Positions 28,682 to 38,005 are shown, counted from the first letter of the stretch. The stretch: DNA of 64,000 nt from Flavobacteriaceae bacterium (GCA_028280265.1 JANQMD010000050.1:1-64000), one strand, 5' to 3'. The notes: generated by a model from the sequence alone, not told the origin. Numbers and translations: made by a program.

Positions 28682-31354
28682 ATGAGCATTTTTATTTCCT
28701 ATTCTAGAATTGACAACAGTTATGCTGATTGGGTTTATGATTTTTTATCAAATGAAGGACAAAAAGTATTTCTAGATAGAGAATCTTTAAGCCCAGGAGC
28801 CAACTGGTTGGCAATTACAGAAAAAAATATAATTTCAAGCGAAGTAGTCATTCTTCTGTGGTCGATACATTCTGCTAGTTCAACAATGGTAATGCATGAA
28901 GTTACGATGACATTAATGAACAAAAGAAAAATTATTCCTTGTATTATAGACGATACCCCTCTATCTCCATTAATCAAAAATATTCAAGCAATTAAATTCT
29001 CAAAAACAGATAAGTTCGAAGCTTCGCTTAAACATGCCCTGAATATTCAATCTCATAATGAAAAAAAAGACCTCTCTTATCATCAAGCTAAAGAAAGATA
29101 TTTAAAATGTATTAATTCTGAATATAAATATTTAAAGATCTTAGGGAAGGGAAGTAAAATCAAGATTGGTGACGTTTATATGCCTCTAAGAGTGAGTTTT
29201 GATATTGAAGAAAAATCCCGAAAGAAAACTCTATCCGCTGAGAGTTTAATCAATTCATCTCCTCTTAAAATTATAGTTTTAGGATCTCCTGGTTCAGGCA
29301 AATCAACATTACTGAGATATTTAGCATTTAGAATATCTGAAGAAAATAAGTCTCTTCCAATCTACATAAGGATTAATGATCTAATGAGAACTCATGACAG
29401 TTTATATGATTATATATCTAAAAAAGTAAAAGGCTTTATTGGAAGAATTAATGGGGAAATTATTTCTAAAAATGAAAGTTTTTGTCGAGTGGGAACAATT
29501 TTAATGTTAGATGGATTTGATGAAATTATAGATATAGATAAAGAGGAATTTTTAAAGAGACTAGCTAGTTTTCAAATTGCTCATCCAGATTGCAAAATAA
29601 TTATTTCCTCAAGGTATTCGGGTTATAAAAAAATTGAAGGGTTCGAAATCTGTCAGATGAATGAGTTATTGGATGAAGATATTGAATCTTATATCTGGTC
29701 AATTTGTGATGATGATAACAAAGACAAAGTCTGGAACTTGATCAAAACCGATTCCAGAATTTTTGAATTGGCTAAAACACCTTTCCTATTAGCAATGATG
29801 GCTTCAGTTCCAGAAACATTGGGGCATACAGCTACTCAAAGAGCAATAATATTTAAAAACTGTATCAAATATTTATTAAAGGAAATTGACTGGGAGGAAT
29901 CTTCATCAAGAAAAAGTATATCAACTCCTGAGAACCTCCATGAAATATTAGAAAAAGCGTTAAAAATTATTGCTGTAAGGTTCTATAAGCTTGATGCTAA
30001 TGAGTCATTTATTGATGAAGAGATTCTTTTCATAATCAGAAATTTAGAAAATATTACAATGTCACCCATCAAAATACTTAGTGTTTTATGTGACTATACT
30101 GGACTATTACAGAGAACAGGCAAGAATCTATATTTTATTCATAGATCTATCTGGGAGTATTTCGTTGCAGAAGGTATGAAAGATGAGCCAATTGAAAATT
30201 TAATAAATAGAGCTAATATAAATATATGGGAAGAACCAATTAGACTGTTCGTTGGTTTAACTCCAGAAAGAGAACTAGAATCTGTTTTAGAAAGGCTATG
30301 GTTAAAAAATAAAGGTCTAACCTTAAGAGCAATGACGGACCTTTCCTTTTTCCCAAAAATGATTTTAGAAAAACTCCTTACTCCCTTAAATAAAGATGAA
30401 AAATTAAATGTCATTCTACAGTTAAGGGAAAATCTAAATAGTATTGTAAACAAGTTAGATATCAAAAGAGCTTTATTAGATACATTAACTCCTTTACTTC
30501 AAATAGAAAAAAATTCTCAAGTAGTATATGAAGCTATTATTCTTTTAGAGGATTATGATTCGAAATATGATTTTCCAGAGATACAAAAATTAATCAACAG
30601 TGTATTAGATCTTAAAAACGTAGATCTAAGATTAAAAAAATATCTAGAGAATAACGAATATAAACTTGATTTTATATGTGTCCCTTCGGGTCAGTTTAAG
30701 ATGGGAACTGATAAAAACAGTAGAACTCCTGATGAAAAACCTGAGCATCTAGTTTCTTTAGACAAATTTTGTATTTCAATATTTCCAGTCACCAATAAAC
30801 TTTTTTATGATGACTTCCCTTTCATTGAAAATGATAGTAGAGAAGAAAGGTCATTTCATGATAACCAACCTGTTGTTTATGTTACGTGGTATGATGCTTA
30901 CATTTTTGCAAAATGGCTAGGTTGTGATTTACCTACTGAAGCTCAGTGGGAATATGCTTGCAGATCAGGAGGAGACGATGATGATTCTCTATTTGATGAA
31001 AATAAAATTGATGAATACGCTTGGTTTATAAAAAACTCTAACAATACTACTCAAGAAGTAGGTTTACTCAAACCAAATTCTCTAGGCGTTTATGATATGT
31101 TAGGTAACGTAAGGGAATGGTGTAGTGACTGGTTCTCTCCTAATTATTATAAAGAATGTGTAGAAAATGGAATTGTTGATAATCCTAAAGGGATTAAACG
31201 AGCAGATATTAAAGTTTTAAGGGGTGGTTGTTTTGATTGGAACTCTGCAAATTTAGTTCCTACATATAGAAACTATAATCCTCCAAGCAATTCTTATTTC
31301 GCAAATGGATTTAGGCTTGTGTATAATAAAAGTATTGATGATTTAAAAAGATAA
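28682..31354 (+). CDS. TIR-NACHT-FGE-sulfatase fusion, STAND defence-type NTPase
   Basis: An 890-residue fusion. Residues 1-~115 form a TIR domain (MSIFISYSRIDNSYADW, with a Glu near residue 73 in MHEV). A NACHT NTPase has Walker A GSPGSGKST near 201 and Walker B ILMLDGFDEI near 273, with the sensor segment IIISSRYSGY. A helical middle follows (~400-650). Residues ~662-885 are an FGE-sulfatase/EgtB-type domain (PSGQFKMG, LPTEAQWEYA, NVREWCSDW, LRGGCFDWN). FGE catalytic Cys pairs are not preserved near TYRNY, suggesting a binding role. It is likely an NAD-depleting sensor-effector of phage defence. Confidence 0.88.
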   Translation: MSIFISYSRIDNSYADWVYDFLSNEGQKVFLDRESLSPGANWLAITEKNIISSEVVILLWSIHSASSTMVMHEVTMTLMNKRKIIPCIIDDTPLSPLIKNIQAIKFSKTDKFEASLKHALNIQSHNEKKDLSYHQAKERYLKCINSEYKYLKILGKGSKIKIGDVYMPLRVSFDIEEKSRKKTLSAESLINSSPLKIIVLGSPGSGKSTLLRYLAFRISEENKSLPIYIRINDLMRTHDSLYDYISKKVKGFIGRINGEIISKNESFCRVGTILMLDGFDEIIDIDKEEFLKRLASFQIAHPDCKIIISSRYSGYKKIEGFEICQMNELLDEDIESYIWSICDDDNKDKVWNLIKTDSRIFELAKTPFLLAMMASVPETLGHTATQRAIIFKNCIKYLLKEIDWEESSSRKSISTPENLHEILEKALKIIAVRFYKLDANESFIDEEILFIIRNLENITMSPIKILSVLCDYTGLLQRTGKNLYFIHRSIWEYFVAEGMKDEPIENLINRANINIWEEPIRLFVGLTPERELESVLERLWLKNKGLTLRAMTDLSFFPKMILEKLLTPLNKDEKLNVILQLRENLNSIVNKLDIKRALLDTLTPLLQIEKNSQVVYEAIILLEDYDSKYDFPEIQKLINSVLDLKNVDLRLKKYLENNEYKLDFICVPSGQFKMGTDKNSRTPDEKPEHLVSLDKFCISIFPVTNKLFYDDFPFIENDSREERSFHDNQPVVYVTWYDAYIFAKWLGCDLPTEAQWEYACRSGGDDDDSLFDENKIDEYAWFIKNSNNTTQEVGLLKPNSLGVYDMLGNVREWCSDWFSPNYYKECVENGIVDNPKGIKRADIKVLRGGCFDWNSANLVPTYRNYNPPSNSYFANGFRLVYNKSIDDLKR

Positions 31355-31359
31355 AAAAG

Positions 31360-32427
31360 ATGAAAAAAAACATTAAAATTGGAATTATTGGAACAGGAGC
31401 TGGTATAAGAACTCATTTTCCTGCTTTTATGAAATGTGATGCAGAAATAGTTGGAATAGTTGGTAAAAACTTTGATAAAACTCAACAAATTGCCAAAGAA
31501 AAACAGGTAAAGGCTTTTAAGAGTTATAAAGATTTATGTAATCATAAAGAAATTGATTTAATAGTTATTGCCTCACCTAACTACTTGCACTATGAGCAAA
31601 TTAGATATGCTATATCTAAAGATAAGAATATATTAGCTGAAAAACCTCTAGTATTAACTATTGAGGAGAATAGAAAATTAATTGCTTTAACTAAAAAGAG
31701 CAAAAATTTATGCATTGTTAATCATCAACTAAGATTCAATCAGTACATTAAAGCAATTAAAAAAATAATTGAGTCCCAAAAACTTGGGTATATATACTAT
31801 ACTACTATACACCAGCAGTCCTCTTCTTTTAGTAGGAAGAATATGGATTCTTCATGGAGTTTCGAAAAAAACAAAGGAGGTGGAGTTCGTTTAGCTATGG
31901 GGTCTCACCTAATAGATTTGACAAAGTATTTATTCTCTGATAGAGAAATTTTAAATGTATACGCTAATTCAAATTCAGTTATAAATAGGAGAAAAAATGA
32001 AACTTATTCAAAAGATATAGATGTGTCTAGTTTTTTTACACTTGATATGTCTTTAGATAATGATTCTCTCGTTAGATTGTTAAGCAATGCATCATCATTA
32101 GGAAATTCTGAATTTAAAATATCATTATATGGAAGCGATGGAGAGCTTCATTTTGACCTAGAGAATAAATTATTTTTGAAGTTAATAGGAGACTCTGATT
32201 TTAAGAAAATAGAAGTTGAAGGAGTCAGTCAAGAAGAATTAGAAAATGAAATCTCTATTTTCAGAAGTTCTTTCAAATCTTTCGCTCCATTGATCATAAA
32301 AGCCATACAAAGTGGAGCTCAAAAAGTTACTGATAATGATCCTGATTTTAATAATTCTCTTGAGGTTCTAAGAGTTTTAGAGGCTTCAAGAACATCTAAT
32401 GAAAAGAAAAGGTCTATCAATATTTAA
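31360..32427 (+). CDS. Gfo/Idh/MocA-family NAD(P)-dependent oxidoreductase
   Basis: A 355-residue protein with an N-terminal Rossmann fold (IGIIGTGAGIRTHFPAF) and the family Lys motif AEKPL near residue 92, whose Lys is normally catalytic. A C-terminal alpha/beta domain includes GGGVRLAMGSHLIDL. The family oxidises or reduces sugars and cyclitols. It starts 5 bp after the TIR-NACHT gene, so it belongs to that operon, an unusual partner for a TIR NADase. A metabolic housekeeping role cannot be excluded. Confidence 0.85.
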   Translation: MKKNIKIGIIGTGAGIRTHFPAFMKCDAEIVGIVGKNFDKTQQIAKEKQVKAFKSYKDLCNHKEIDLIVIASPNYLHYEQIRYAISKDKNILAEKPLVLTIEENRKLIALTKKSKNLCIVNHQLRFNQYIKAIKKIIESQKLGYIYYTTIHQQSSSFSRKNMDSSWSFEKNKGGGVRLAMGSHLIDLTKYLFSDREILNVYANSNSVINRRKNETYSKDIDVSSFFTLDMSLDNDSLVRLLSNASSLGNSEFKISLYGSDGELHFDLENKLFLKLIGDSDFKKIEVEGVSQEELENEISIFRSSFKSFAPLIIKAIQSGAQKVTDNDPDFNNSLEVLRVLEASRTSNEKKRSINI

Positions 32428-32556
32428 TACGATTAACAACAATATTGATTTAAACCTATATAAATTAACTTTTGCAGTAAAAAGTAATCTTTATAAATAT
32501 ATAGATTTTTTCATCTTATACATTAAAGTAAATATTAGTTAAACTAAGATGAAAAA

Positions 32557-32796
32557 CTAAATAAACCCTTTCTTAAAAAACTCTTCAAGGGAAATATCCA
32601 ATGCTTTCAAAACTTTTACCAAAGAGCTAAAGCGAAGATCTTCTCCTCTCTCATAACGACCGTATTGAGCTCTCGGAATATTATTCTCATAAGCAAACTG
32701 TTCGTAATTAGTGAATCCCTTTGCTATTCGAAGTTCACGAAGTCTATTTCCCAAATTCGTGAGCTGTTTTTGTGTGTAATCGTCTTTTGTTGCCAT
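32557..32796 (-). CDS. XRE-family helix-turn-helix regulator
   Basis: About 79 residues from the ATG at 32796 (MATKDDYTQ); an upstream ATG at 32835 would add 13 residues unlike the family. The single HTH domain reads LRELRIAKGFTNYEQFAYEN and IPRAQYGRYERGEDLRFSSL, ending LDISLEEFFKKGF. It is divergent from the secreted propeller gene, with a perfect palindrome between them, so it probably represses itself and that gene. Confidence 0.82.
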   Translation of the reverse strand: MATKDDYTQKQLTNLGNRLRELRIAKGFTNYEQFAYENNIPRAQYGRYERGEDLRFSSLVKVLKALDISLEEFFKKGFI

Positions 32797-32859
32797 TAAA
32801 CAAAGTACTTGCAATTCACATTCATTTGTTACCATTAAAAAGTTCTTATTTATAAATAG

Positions 32860-32891
32860 GTTACTTATAAGTAACTTTTTTTATATATTTG
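32860..32891 (+). promoter_or_regulatory. Palindromic operator next to the promoter of the propeller gene
   Basis: GTTACTTATAAGTAAC (32860-32875) is a perfect 16-bp palindrome. It overlaps the expected -33 region of a promoter whose -7 box TATATTTG is at 32884-32891. A related AT-rich word (TTATTTATAAATAGG) lies just upstream. The likely ligand is the adjacent XRE regulator. Confidence 0.7.
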
Positions 32892-32920
32892 GCTATAACT
32901 CATTCAAAAAACAGTCAAAA

Positions 32921-34621
32921 ATGAAAAAGCTACTTTTACTTTTAGTTATCATTTGTTTCCCCAACATCCACTTTTCTCAAGATTTTAACTGGGTGGCACA
33001 ATCAGGAGGAATCAATAACGATATCGGAAATGCTTTGATACTGGATAACTTGGGTAATTCATACTCAGTTGGTTCGTTTAAAAGTACCCCTGCGGATTTT
33101 GATCCAAGTGATCAAACGTTCAATCTATCTAGTAATGGTATTAACGATATTTATATTCAAAAACTTGATGTAAATGGAAGCTTAGTATGGGCAAAATCTA
33201 TTGGTGGTCTTAGTAATGAGGGAGCCAATGATATAGCCATTGACTCTAATAATGACGTCTACATAACAGGTTTTTTCACTGGTACTGTAGATTTTGACCC
33301 AGGAGCAGGAGAGTTTAATTTAACTTCAACATCCACCTCTACGAATACTTTTATTCTAAAACTTAATTCAGATGGTGAGTTTTTATGGGTTAGACAGCTT
33401 ACTGGAGATACAAATCAAGGAATATCTATTGCCATTGATAGTAATAACAATGTGTATACTACAGGAAGTTTTATCCTTCAGGTAGATTTTGACCCCTCAA
33501 ATGGTGTACATAATTTAGTCTCCCAAGGTTCATTTGATTTTTACATTCAAAAAATGGACTCAGACGGGAATTTTTTCTGGGCACATTCTTATGGGGGAGA
33601 CTCTGTAGGTTCAAGTGATTTAAGTAGATCAATTACTACCGATGGCAATAATAATGTACTTGTTACGGGCCAATTTCAAAATACCATTGACTTCGATTCC
33701 TCTAATAATGAGTACGAACTTACTTCAAATGGAATAAGGGATGTTTTTATTTTAAAACTTGATACTAACGGCAACTTCGTTTGGGCGCGCAATATTGGAG
33801 GTACTGAATCTGATAGTGGAAGCGCTCTTATTTCTGATAACCTAAACAATGTATACATTACAGGTTCTTTTAAAGAAACTGTAGATTTTGATCCTTCAAC
33901 TGAAGTGTTTAATATCTCCTCTCATCCCCATGATCAACTAGGTGATATTTTTATTTTGAAATTGAACTCAAATGGGAATTTTTTATGGGCTCATGGCTAT
34001 GGTGGAGAAGGAAAAGATGAAGGGGAATCACTAGCTACTGATAATCTAGGTAATCTGTATGTTTTAAGTCAGTTTAAATTTACCGTGGACTTCGACCCTT
34101 CGAATAACATAGAAGAACTATCTACATTCAATAGTGATGCTTTTTCAGATGTTTCTATTCAAAAGTTTGATAGTGACGGTAATTTAGATTGGGTTCGTGT
34201 ATATGGTGGCCCCAATGATGACTATGGAAGTTCCATTAAGCTTAACAATAGTAATCTATATATAACTGGCAGGTTTAATAATATGGTAGATTTTGATCCA
34301 AATAGTGCAACCTTTGAAGTTACAACTTTTGGTCTTGATGATGCTTATGTGTTAAGTTTAAGTGAAAATACTTTATCAGTATCCAATCAAGTTGAAATAA
34401 ACATAAATCTATATCCAAATCCTACATCTAGATTTATTAAAATTGAATCTCCTTTAAAAATAGATGATGCTCAGGTATTTTCATCCTTAGGAAAGCGTTT
34501 TCCTGTACACTTGAGCAATAAGACAATTGATCTAGGAGGTCTCTCAGACGGAATCTATTTTCTTAAACTAAAAATTAATCAAAGTTTAATTATCAAGAAA
34601 ATAATATTGAGTAAGCAATAA
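32921..34621 (+). CDS. Secreted SBBP-repeat beta-propeller protein with T9SS tail
   Basis: A 566-residue protein. The signal peptide is MKKLLLLLVIICFPNIHFS. About eight SBBP-like repeats follow, each with GNVYITGSF-type and VDFDPS-type words (for example GTVDFDPGAGEFNL). A T9SS type A sorting domain closes the protein: INLYPNPTSRFIKIES, then GGLSDGIYFLKLK. It is a cell-surface or released protein. Finding a T9SS export substrate with its own regulator inside a mobile element is unusual. Confidence 0.87.
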   Translation: MKKLLLLLVIICFPNIHFSQDFNWVAQSGGINNDIGNALILDNLGNSYSVGSFKSTPADFDPSDQTFNLSSNGINDIYIQKLDVNGSLVWAKSIGGLSNEGANDIAIDSNNDVYITGFFTGTVDFDPGAGEFNLTSTSTSTNTFILKLNSDGEFLWVRQLTGDTNQGISIAIDSNNNVYTTGSFILQVDFDPSNGVHNLVSQGSFDFYIQKMDSDGNFFWAHSYGGDSVGSSDLSRSITTDGNNNVLVTGQFQNTIDFDSSNNEYELTSNGIRDVFILKLDTNGNFVWARNIGGTESDSGSALISDNLNNVYITGSFKETVDFDPSTEVFNISSHPHDQLGDIFILKLNSNGNFLWAHGYGGEGKDEGESLATDNLGNLYVLSQFKFTVDFDPSNNIEELSTFNSDAFSDVSIQKFDSDGNLDWVRVYGGPNDDYGSSIKLNNSNLYITGRFNNMVDFDPNSATFEVTTFGLDDAYVLSLSENTLSVSNQVEININLYPNPTSRFIKIESPLKIDDAQVFSSLGKRFPVHLSNKTIDLGGLSDGIYFLKLKINQSLIIKKIILSKQ

Positions 34622-34632
34622 TCATAATAAAA

Positions 34633-34653
34633 AACGCCCCATTAATGGAGCGT
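34633..34653. terminator. Hairpin between convergent genes
   Basis: aaacgcccc/tggagcgt around attaa forms an imperfect stem (one mismatch) between the plus-strand propeller gene and the minus-strand block. The plus side lacks a long T run but the minus side has one (A run at 34628-34634). Confidence 0.5.
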
Positions 34654-34661
34654 AGTTGATA

Positions 34662-35153
34662 CTACTTTTTTTGAATTGGGTTCAAACTCCCATTCAAAGA
34701 AATAACATCTTCTTTCGACGATTTTGGGTCTTTCCCTTTAGTGCGAACAAGCTTCTGCGAATTAAAAAGTGAACGACACTTAATATTAAACTCGGTATAA
34801 CTGACAGCATCAGATTCTTTTTTGTGTGTCCCAACATAAGCTTTATATAAAGCGCCATTAGTCAACTTATCATCCTTTCCCTTTAAGATGATATCCAAAG
34901 CAGTTTGTGCAACTGAATTTAGACCACTACTAGACTCTGAAAAATCAAAACCTAGTTCTTCAATCCTATGTTTCTGTTCTTCATTGGCATACTTCAAAAG
35001 GACTGATAAATCTTTCCGATAATCTTTCAGGCGATCTACAATATCACGCTTGTCTGCTTTTGCTTTTTCAATAGCTTCATCTGCTTTTTTTAGCAGTTCT
35101 TGATCGGAGCCGATGTTCTCAATAAGAACATCAACAATGTTTGAGTTACTCAT
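34662..35153 (-). CDS. Unknown protein of the element maintenance block
   Basis: A 163-residue protein. The N-terminal half is a charged helical region, probably coiled coil (KKADEAIEKAKADKRDIVDR). The C-terminal half has TNGALYKAYVGTHKKESD and TEFNIKCRSLFNSQKLVRT, which looks like a small winged-helix-type domain. I do not recognise a family. It is last in a four-gene minus-strand run with the Dam-type methylase, RadC and an ATPase. Confidence 0.55.
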   Translation of the reverse strand: MSNSNIVDVLIENIGSDQELLKKADEAIEKAKADKRDIVDRLKDYRKDLSVLLKYANEEQKHRIEELGFDFSESSSGLNSVAQTALDIILKGKDDKLTNGALYKAYVGTHKKESDAVSYTEFNIKCRSLFNSQKLVRTKGKDPKSSKEDVISLNGSLNPIQKK

Positions 35154-35187
35154 AATTATTAAATTTAATGGTTATTATATTCGTTTG

Positions 35188-35976
35188 TTAGATCGGATAG
35201 TTGGCAGTTAAGACTTCTACTTTTCGTTTCCGGGTATCACTTAAAGCTCCATTAGAAGCAGAGAGTGGTTTTCCGAAAGTTTGGGTATGCCAACCATATT
35301 CCTTTGTGTATTTCTCAAGAGTCTTATTCGGAAAAGAACTAAGCAGAAATTTTCCTTTTAGTGTTGAGAGTACTTTCAACAGGTTTTCAAAGTCCTCATT
35401 AGAAAATCCAGAATAGTGTCCTTGATCAGAATTTGGATAGGGAGGATCGAGATAAAACATAACATCCTCTGAATCCCTATTTACAATTACTTTGAGAGCA
35501 TCTAGATTCTCAATTTGTGTACTCTCTAATCTTCTTACAATCTCTTCATCGAAGATCAGTTTCTTATTCCGAAATGCTTTGACTCGTTTGTCATAGCGAT
35601 CAAATCCCCAGGAACCAATCTTGCACGAAAAGCCCATATTCGTTCCTACATAGAATGCCCATGCTTGAGCTAGTTTTGAGAACAAATGAGGCATCCGATA
35701 GATTGACAATGCAACAGTATAACTAGCTCTTGAAAAGAGTGTTCCTTCAATCTTTGTTTTTAGATTCTCAAAGTCACTCTTCACCACCTCATAGAAGTTT
35801 ACCACTATGGTGTTGGTGTCATTTATGACCTCAGCTTCTGATGGTTCTTTTGCAAAAAACACCGCACCTCCTCCGAAATAGGGTTCGATATAAACCCTAT
35901 GTTCGGGAATACGTGGAAGTATTTCAGAAATAAGATTAATCTTACCTCCATAATAGGTAATGGGCGTTTTTGGCAT
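35188..35976 (-). CDS. DNA adenine methylase (D12 class, Dam-like)
   Basis: A 262-residue N6-adenine methyltransferase. The SAM-binding start is ITYYGGKINLISEILPRIPE, then YIEPYFGGGAVFFAKEP. The catalytic DPPY motif appears as FYLDPPYPNSD near residue 178. No restriction enzyme lies next to it, so it is an orphan methylase, probably protecting the element DNA or marking its replication. It sits between RadC and an unknown gene. Confidence 0.9.
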   Translation of the reverse strand: MPKTPITYYGGKINLISEILPRIPEHRVYIEPYFGGGAVFFAKEPSEAEVINDTNTIVVNFYEVVKSDFENLKTKIEGTLFSRASYTVALSIYRMPHLFSKLAQAWAFYVGTNMGFSCKIGSWGFDRYDKRVKAFRNKKLIFDEEIVRRLESTQIENLDALKVIVNRDSEDVMFYLDPPYPNSDQGHYSGFSNEDFENLLKVLSTLKGKFLLSSFPNKTLEKYTKEYGWHTQTFGKPLSASNGALSDTRKRKVEVLTANYPI

Positions 35977-36008
35977 AAATAAATGATTGGTTAAATGGTG
36001 AGTAATAC

Positions 36009-36485
36009 TCAGAAGTTGAAGAAGAATCCTTCGTCTGATAACGAAATAAAACTTTCCGAAGTGATGACAATATGATCTAACAAGGTCACTTCCATAAACT
36101 TTCCTAGACGATAAATTTTTGAGGATAACTGCTTATCAGAAACAGAAAATCGAAGTGTTCCAGAAGGGTGATTGTGAATAAGAATCATTCCCGCTGAATT
36201 CGTAAGTAATGCTCCTTGGAAAATTTCTTTGACTCCAACAGAAACTGAAAGAGTTGTTCCAACACCGATCTGATTAATGGCAAGGACTCGGTTAGCATTT
36301 GAAAGATAAATGACCCAAAAGAATTCTTTTAAATCCAATTGGTTCTCATTAGAAAACTCTCTGACAATCCTAACTACATCCTTCGCCTGACAGATATATT
36401 TCATTGAATCATACAACGGTCGTTTGTAATGGATTTGAATTTCGCTACTACTGAAAACAGCAGTAGATGGTAACTGTGTTTTCAT
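36009..36485 (-). CDS. RadC-like JAB/MPN-domain protein
   Basis: A 158-residue protein with the JAMM metal-site motif seen as LIHNHPSGTLRFSVSD near residue 110. VISLSNANRVLAINQIGVG-like strands precede it, and a conserved LLDHIVI stretch follows. RadC-like proteins are frequent on plasmids and integrative elements; no activity is firmly established. The N-terminal HhH domain of chromosomal RadC is absent. The gene is 21 bp after the TraD-like ATPase gene. Confidence 0.85.
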   Translation of the reverse strand: MKTQLPSTAVFSSSEIQIHYKRPLYDSMKYICQAKDVVRIVREFSNENQLDLKEFFWVIYLSNANRVLAINQIGVGTTLSVSVGVKEIFQGALLTNSAGMILIHNHPSGTLRFSVSDKQLSSKIYRLGKFMEVTLLDHIVITSESFISLSDEGFFFNF

Positions 36486-36506
36486 GGTAATAGTTTTAAA
36501 ACGTGT

Positions 36507-37673
36507 TTATAAAATCGTATCTGCACTAAATGGCTTTGACGGTTTCCCATCAATCATAAGTTTGAGATAAATTGAATAGTTGGGTAAAGAAGTAAAGTCA
36601 GAAGCTGAAAATTCTGGATAGAACTCTTTCTCCATTAAACGCGCATCGTTAATCCCTAATCGGAAACAAACAAGCGTTCCAACATTTCCCAATACTGCGT
36701 TCTTTACTTCAATAGGTAATTGATGTAAGAACTGATTGGATAGAATCAAAGCAAGTTTAAACTTCCTGCTTTGGGCAAGTAACTCTCCAATGAGTTCATT
36801 TCCTGATAGAACCTGAAACTCATCAACATAAAGAAAGTGGGGAACTCGATCTTCTTCCAAAGTATCGATTCGAGAAAAGGCACTTGATGCTAAAGAAGTA
36901 AGAAATAAACCACCAAGAATGTTTGAGGCATCAGAACCAATTGCTCCTTTTGACACATTTACAATGAGTATTCCATTGGTGTCCATAATCTTGCGAAGAG
37001 AAACCATCTCTTTGTTTTCAATTAGAATCTTTCTAACTATTTGATGTGAAAGTAATGCTCCAATCTTATTAAGAATAGGAAGTAGGTCTGTTGACTTGTA
37101 CTTCTTAAACTCTTTCTCCCAAAAGAGGCAAATCGCCTCTGATGATATATTTTTTTGACATTGATTTCTAAAATCAGGATCGTGAATCAACCTAAGAATA
37201 TCAGAAAGATCTGATTTCGGTTGTTCAATGAGAGTCAATAGAATCATACGCAGAATATGCTCCATTTTCATTCCCCAAGCTGATTTCCAGTTTCGTTGAA
37301 AAATTTCTAGAATGTTAGAAACAACTAAAGATTGCTTTGATTTAGAAACAGAACGAAGGGGATTATATCCATAACGAATACTAGGATTAGTAGCATCAAG
37401 ATAGAGTACATGCCTGTCACGCATGTATTCGTTGCAATAGTTGAACAACTCAACCGAAGCGTCGCCATGTACGTCAAGAAATGTCAAACCTCTACCAGAT
37501 TGAATATCCTCTTTGGCTAGAGTTAGTAAAAGGGAAGTCTTACCCGCTCCTGATTTTCCCACACAATAGAAGTGAAAGAGACGATCAGATTGCTTAATTC
37601 CGAAGACTTGATTTGAATTTCTAAAATTGGTTTTCGCAAAATAACTGACCGTATACGGATCGAAATTTTGCAT
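36507..37673 (-). CDS. VirD4/TraD-like ATPase (short)
   Basis: A 388-residue motor ATPase. Walker A is GKSGAGKTS near residue 38, then FLDVHGDAS. Walker B is HFLYVDEFQVLS near residue 262, with SNQFLHQL and LGNVGTLVCFRLG after it. It is clearly related to the motor part of the 1001-residue protein at 18205-21210 (same order of motifs, including the FR-G-NDAR segment) but lacks the N-terminal and nuclease-like parts. It is probably the coupling protein for DNA transfer, or a partner of the larger ATPase. Confidence 0.82.
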   Translation of the reverse strand: MQNFDPYTVSYFAKTNFRNSNQVFGIKQSDRLFHFYCVGKSGAGKTSLLLTLAKEDIQSGRGLTFLDVHGDASVELFNYCNEYMRDRHVLYLDATNPSIRYGYNPLRSVSKSKQSLVVSNILEIFQRNWKSAWGMKMEHILRMILLTLIEQPKSDLSDILRLIHDPDFRNQCQKNISSEAICLFWEKEFKKYKSTDLLPILNKIGALLSHQIVRKILIENKEMVSLRKIMDTNGILIVNVSKGAIGSDASNILGGLFLTSLASSAFSRIDTLEEDRVPHFLYVDEFQVLSGNELIGELLAQSRKFKLALILSNQFLHQLPIEVKNAVLGNVGTLVCFRLGINDARLMEKEFYPEFSASDFTSLPNYSIYLKLMIDGKPSKPFSADTIL

Positions 37674-37910
37674 AATGAAGAAGTATTAGGTTTAATAATA
37701 ATCTTATGTGGAAAAGAACTAGTTTGATGGAGTTTGAAAAGTTATTGTTAGAGACCGACTGGCTAGAACAAATTTCTATGCTTAACTACATTATATCATG
37801 TAGGTAACTGATGAGCCAGTTTTTAATTTTCCTTATTAGAAGGGAATCATCCTTGATTAAATTAATAAGATGAATTACACTATTACAAGTCATTTAAATA
37901 TAAAGTAACC

Positions 37911-37972
37911 CCGTTGGGCGAAAGCCTCGTTCAAACTTCATGTTTGAACCAAGGAAACAACGGCGAGTTTTT
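37911..37972 (+). ncRNA. Structured RNA candidate upstream of the tyrosine recombinase
   Basis: Three nested stems can be read. An outer CCGTTG/CAACGG (37911-37916 with 37958-37963) encloses GGC-GAAA-GCC (37917-37926) and GTTCAAAC-TTCAT-GTTTGAAC (37929-37949), giving a three-way junction. A CGAG-TTTTTATT end follows. The rest of the 370-bp gap (37674-38043) holds no ORF that I support. It could be a regulatory RNA, an antisense-type copy-control RNA or part of an origin. Confidence 0.5.
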
Positions 37973-38005
37973 ATTCATCTCTAACTTTTGTTGGGGTGTA
38001 TAAAC

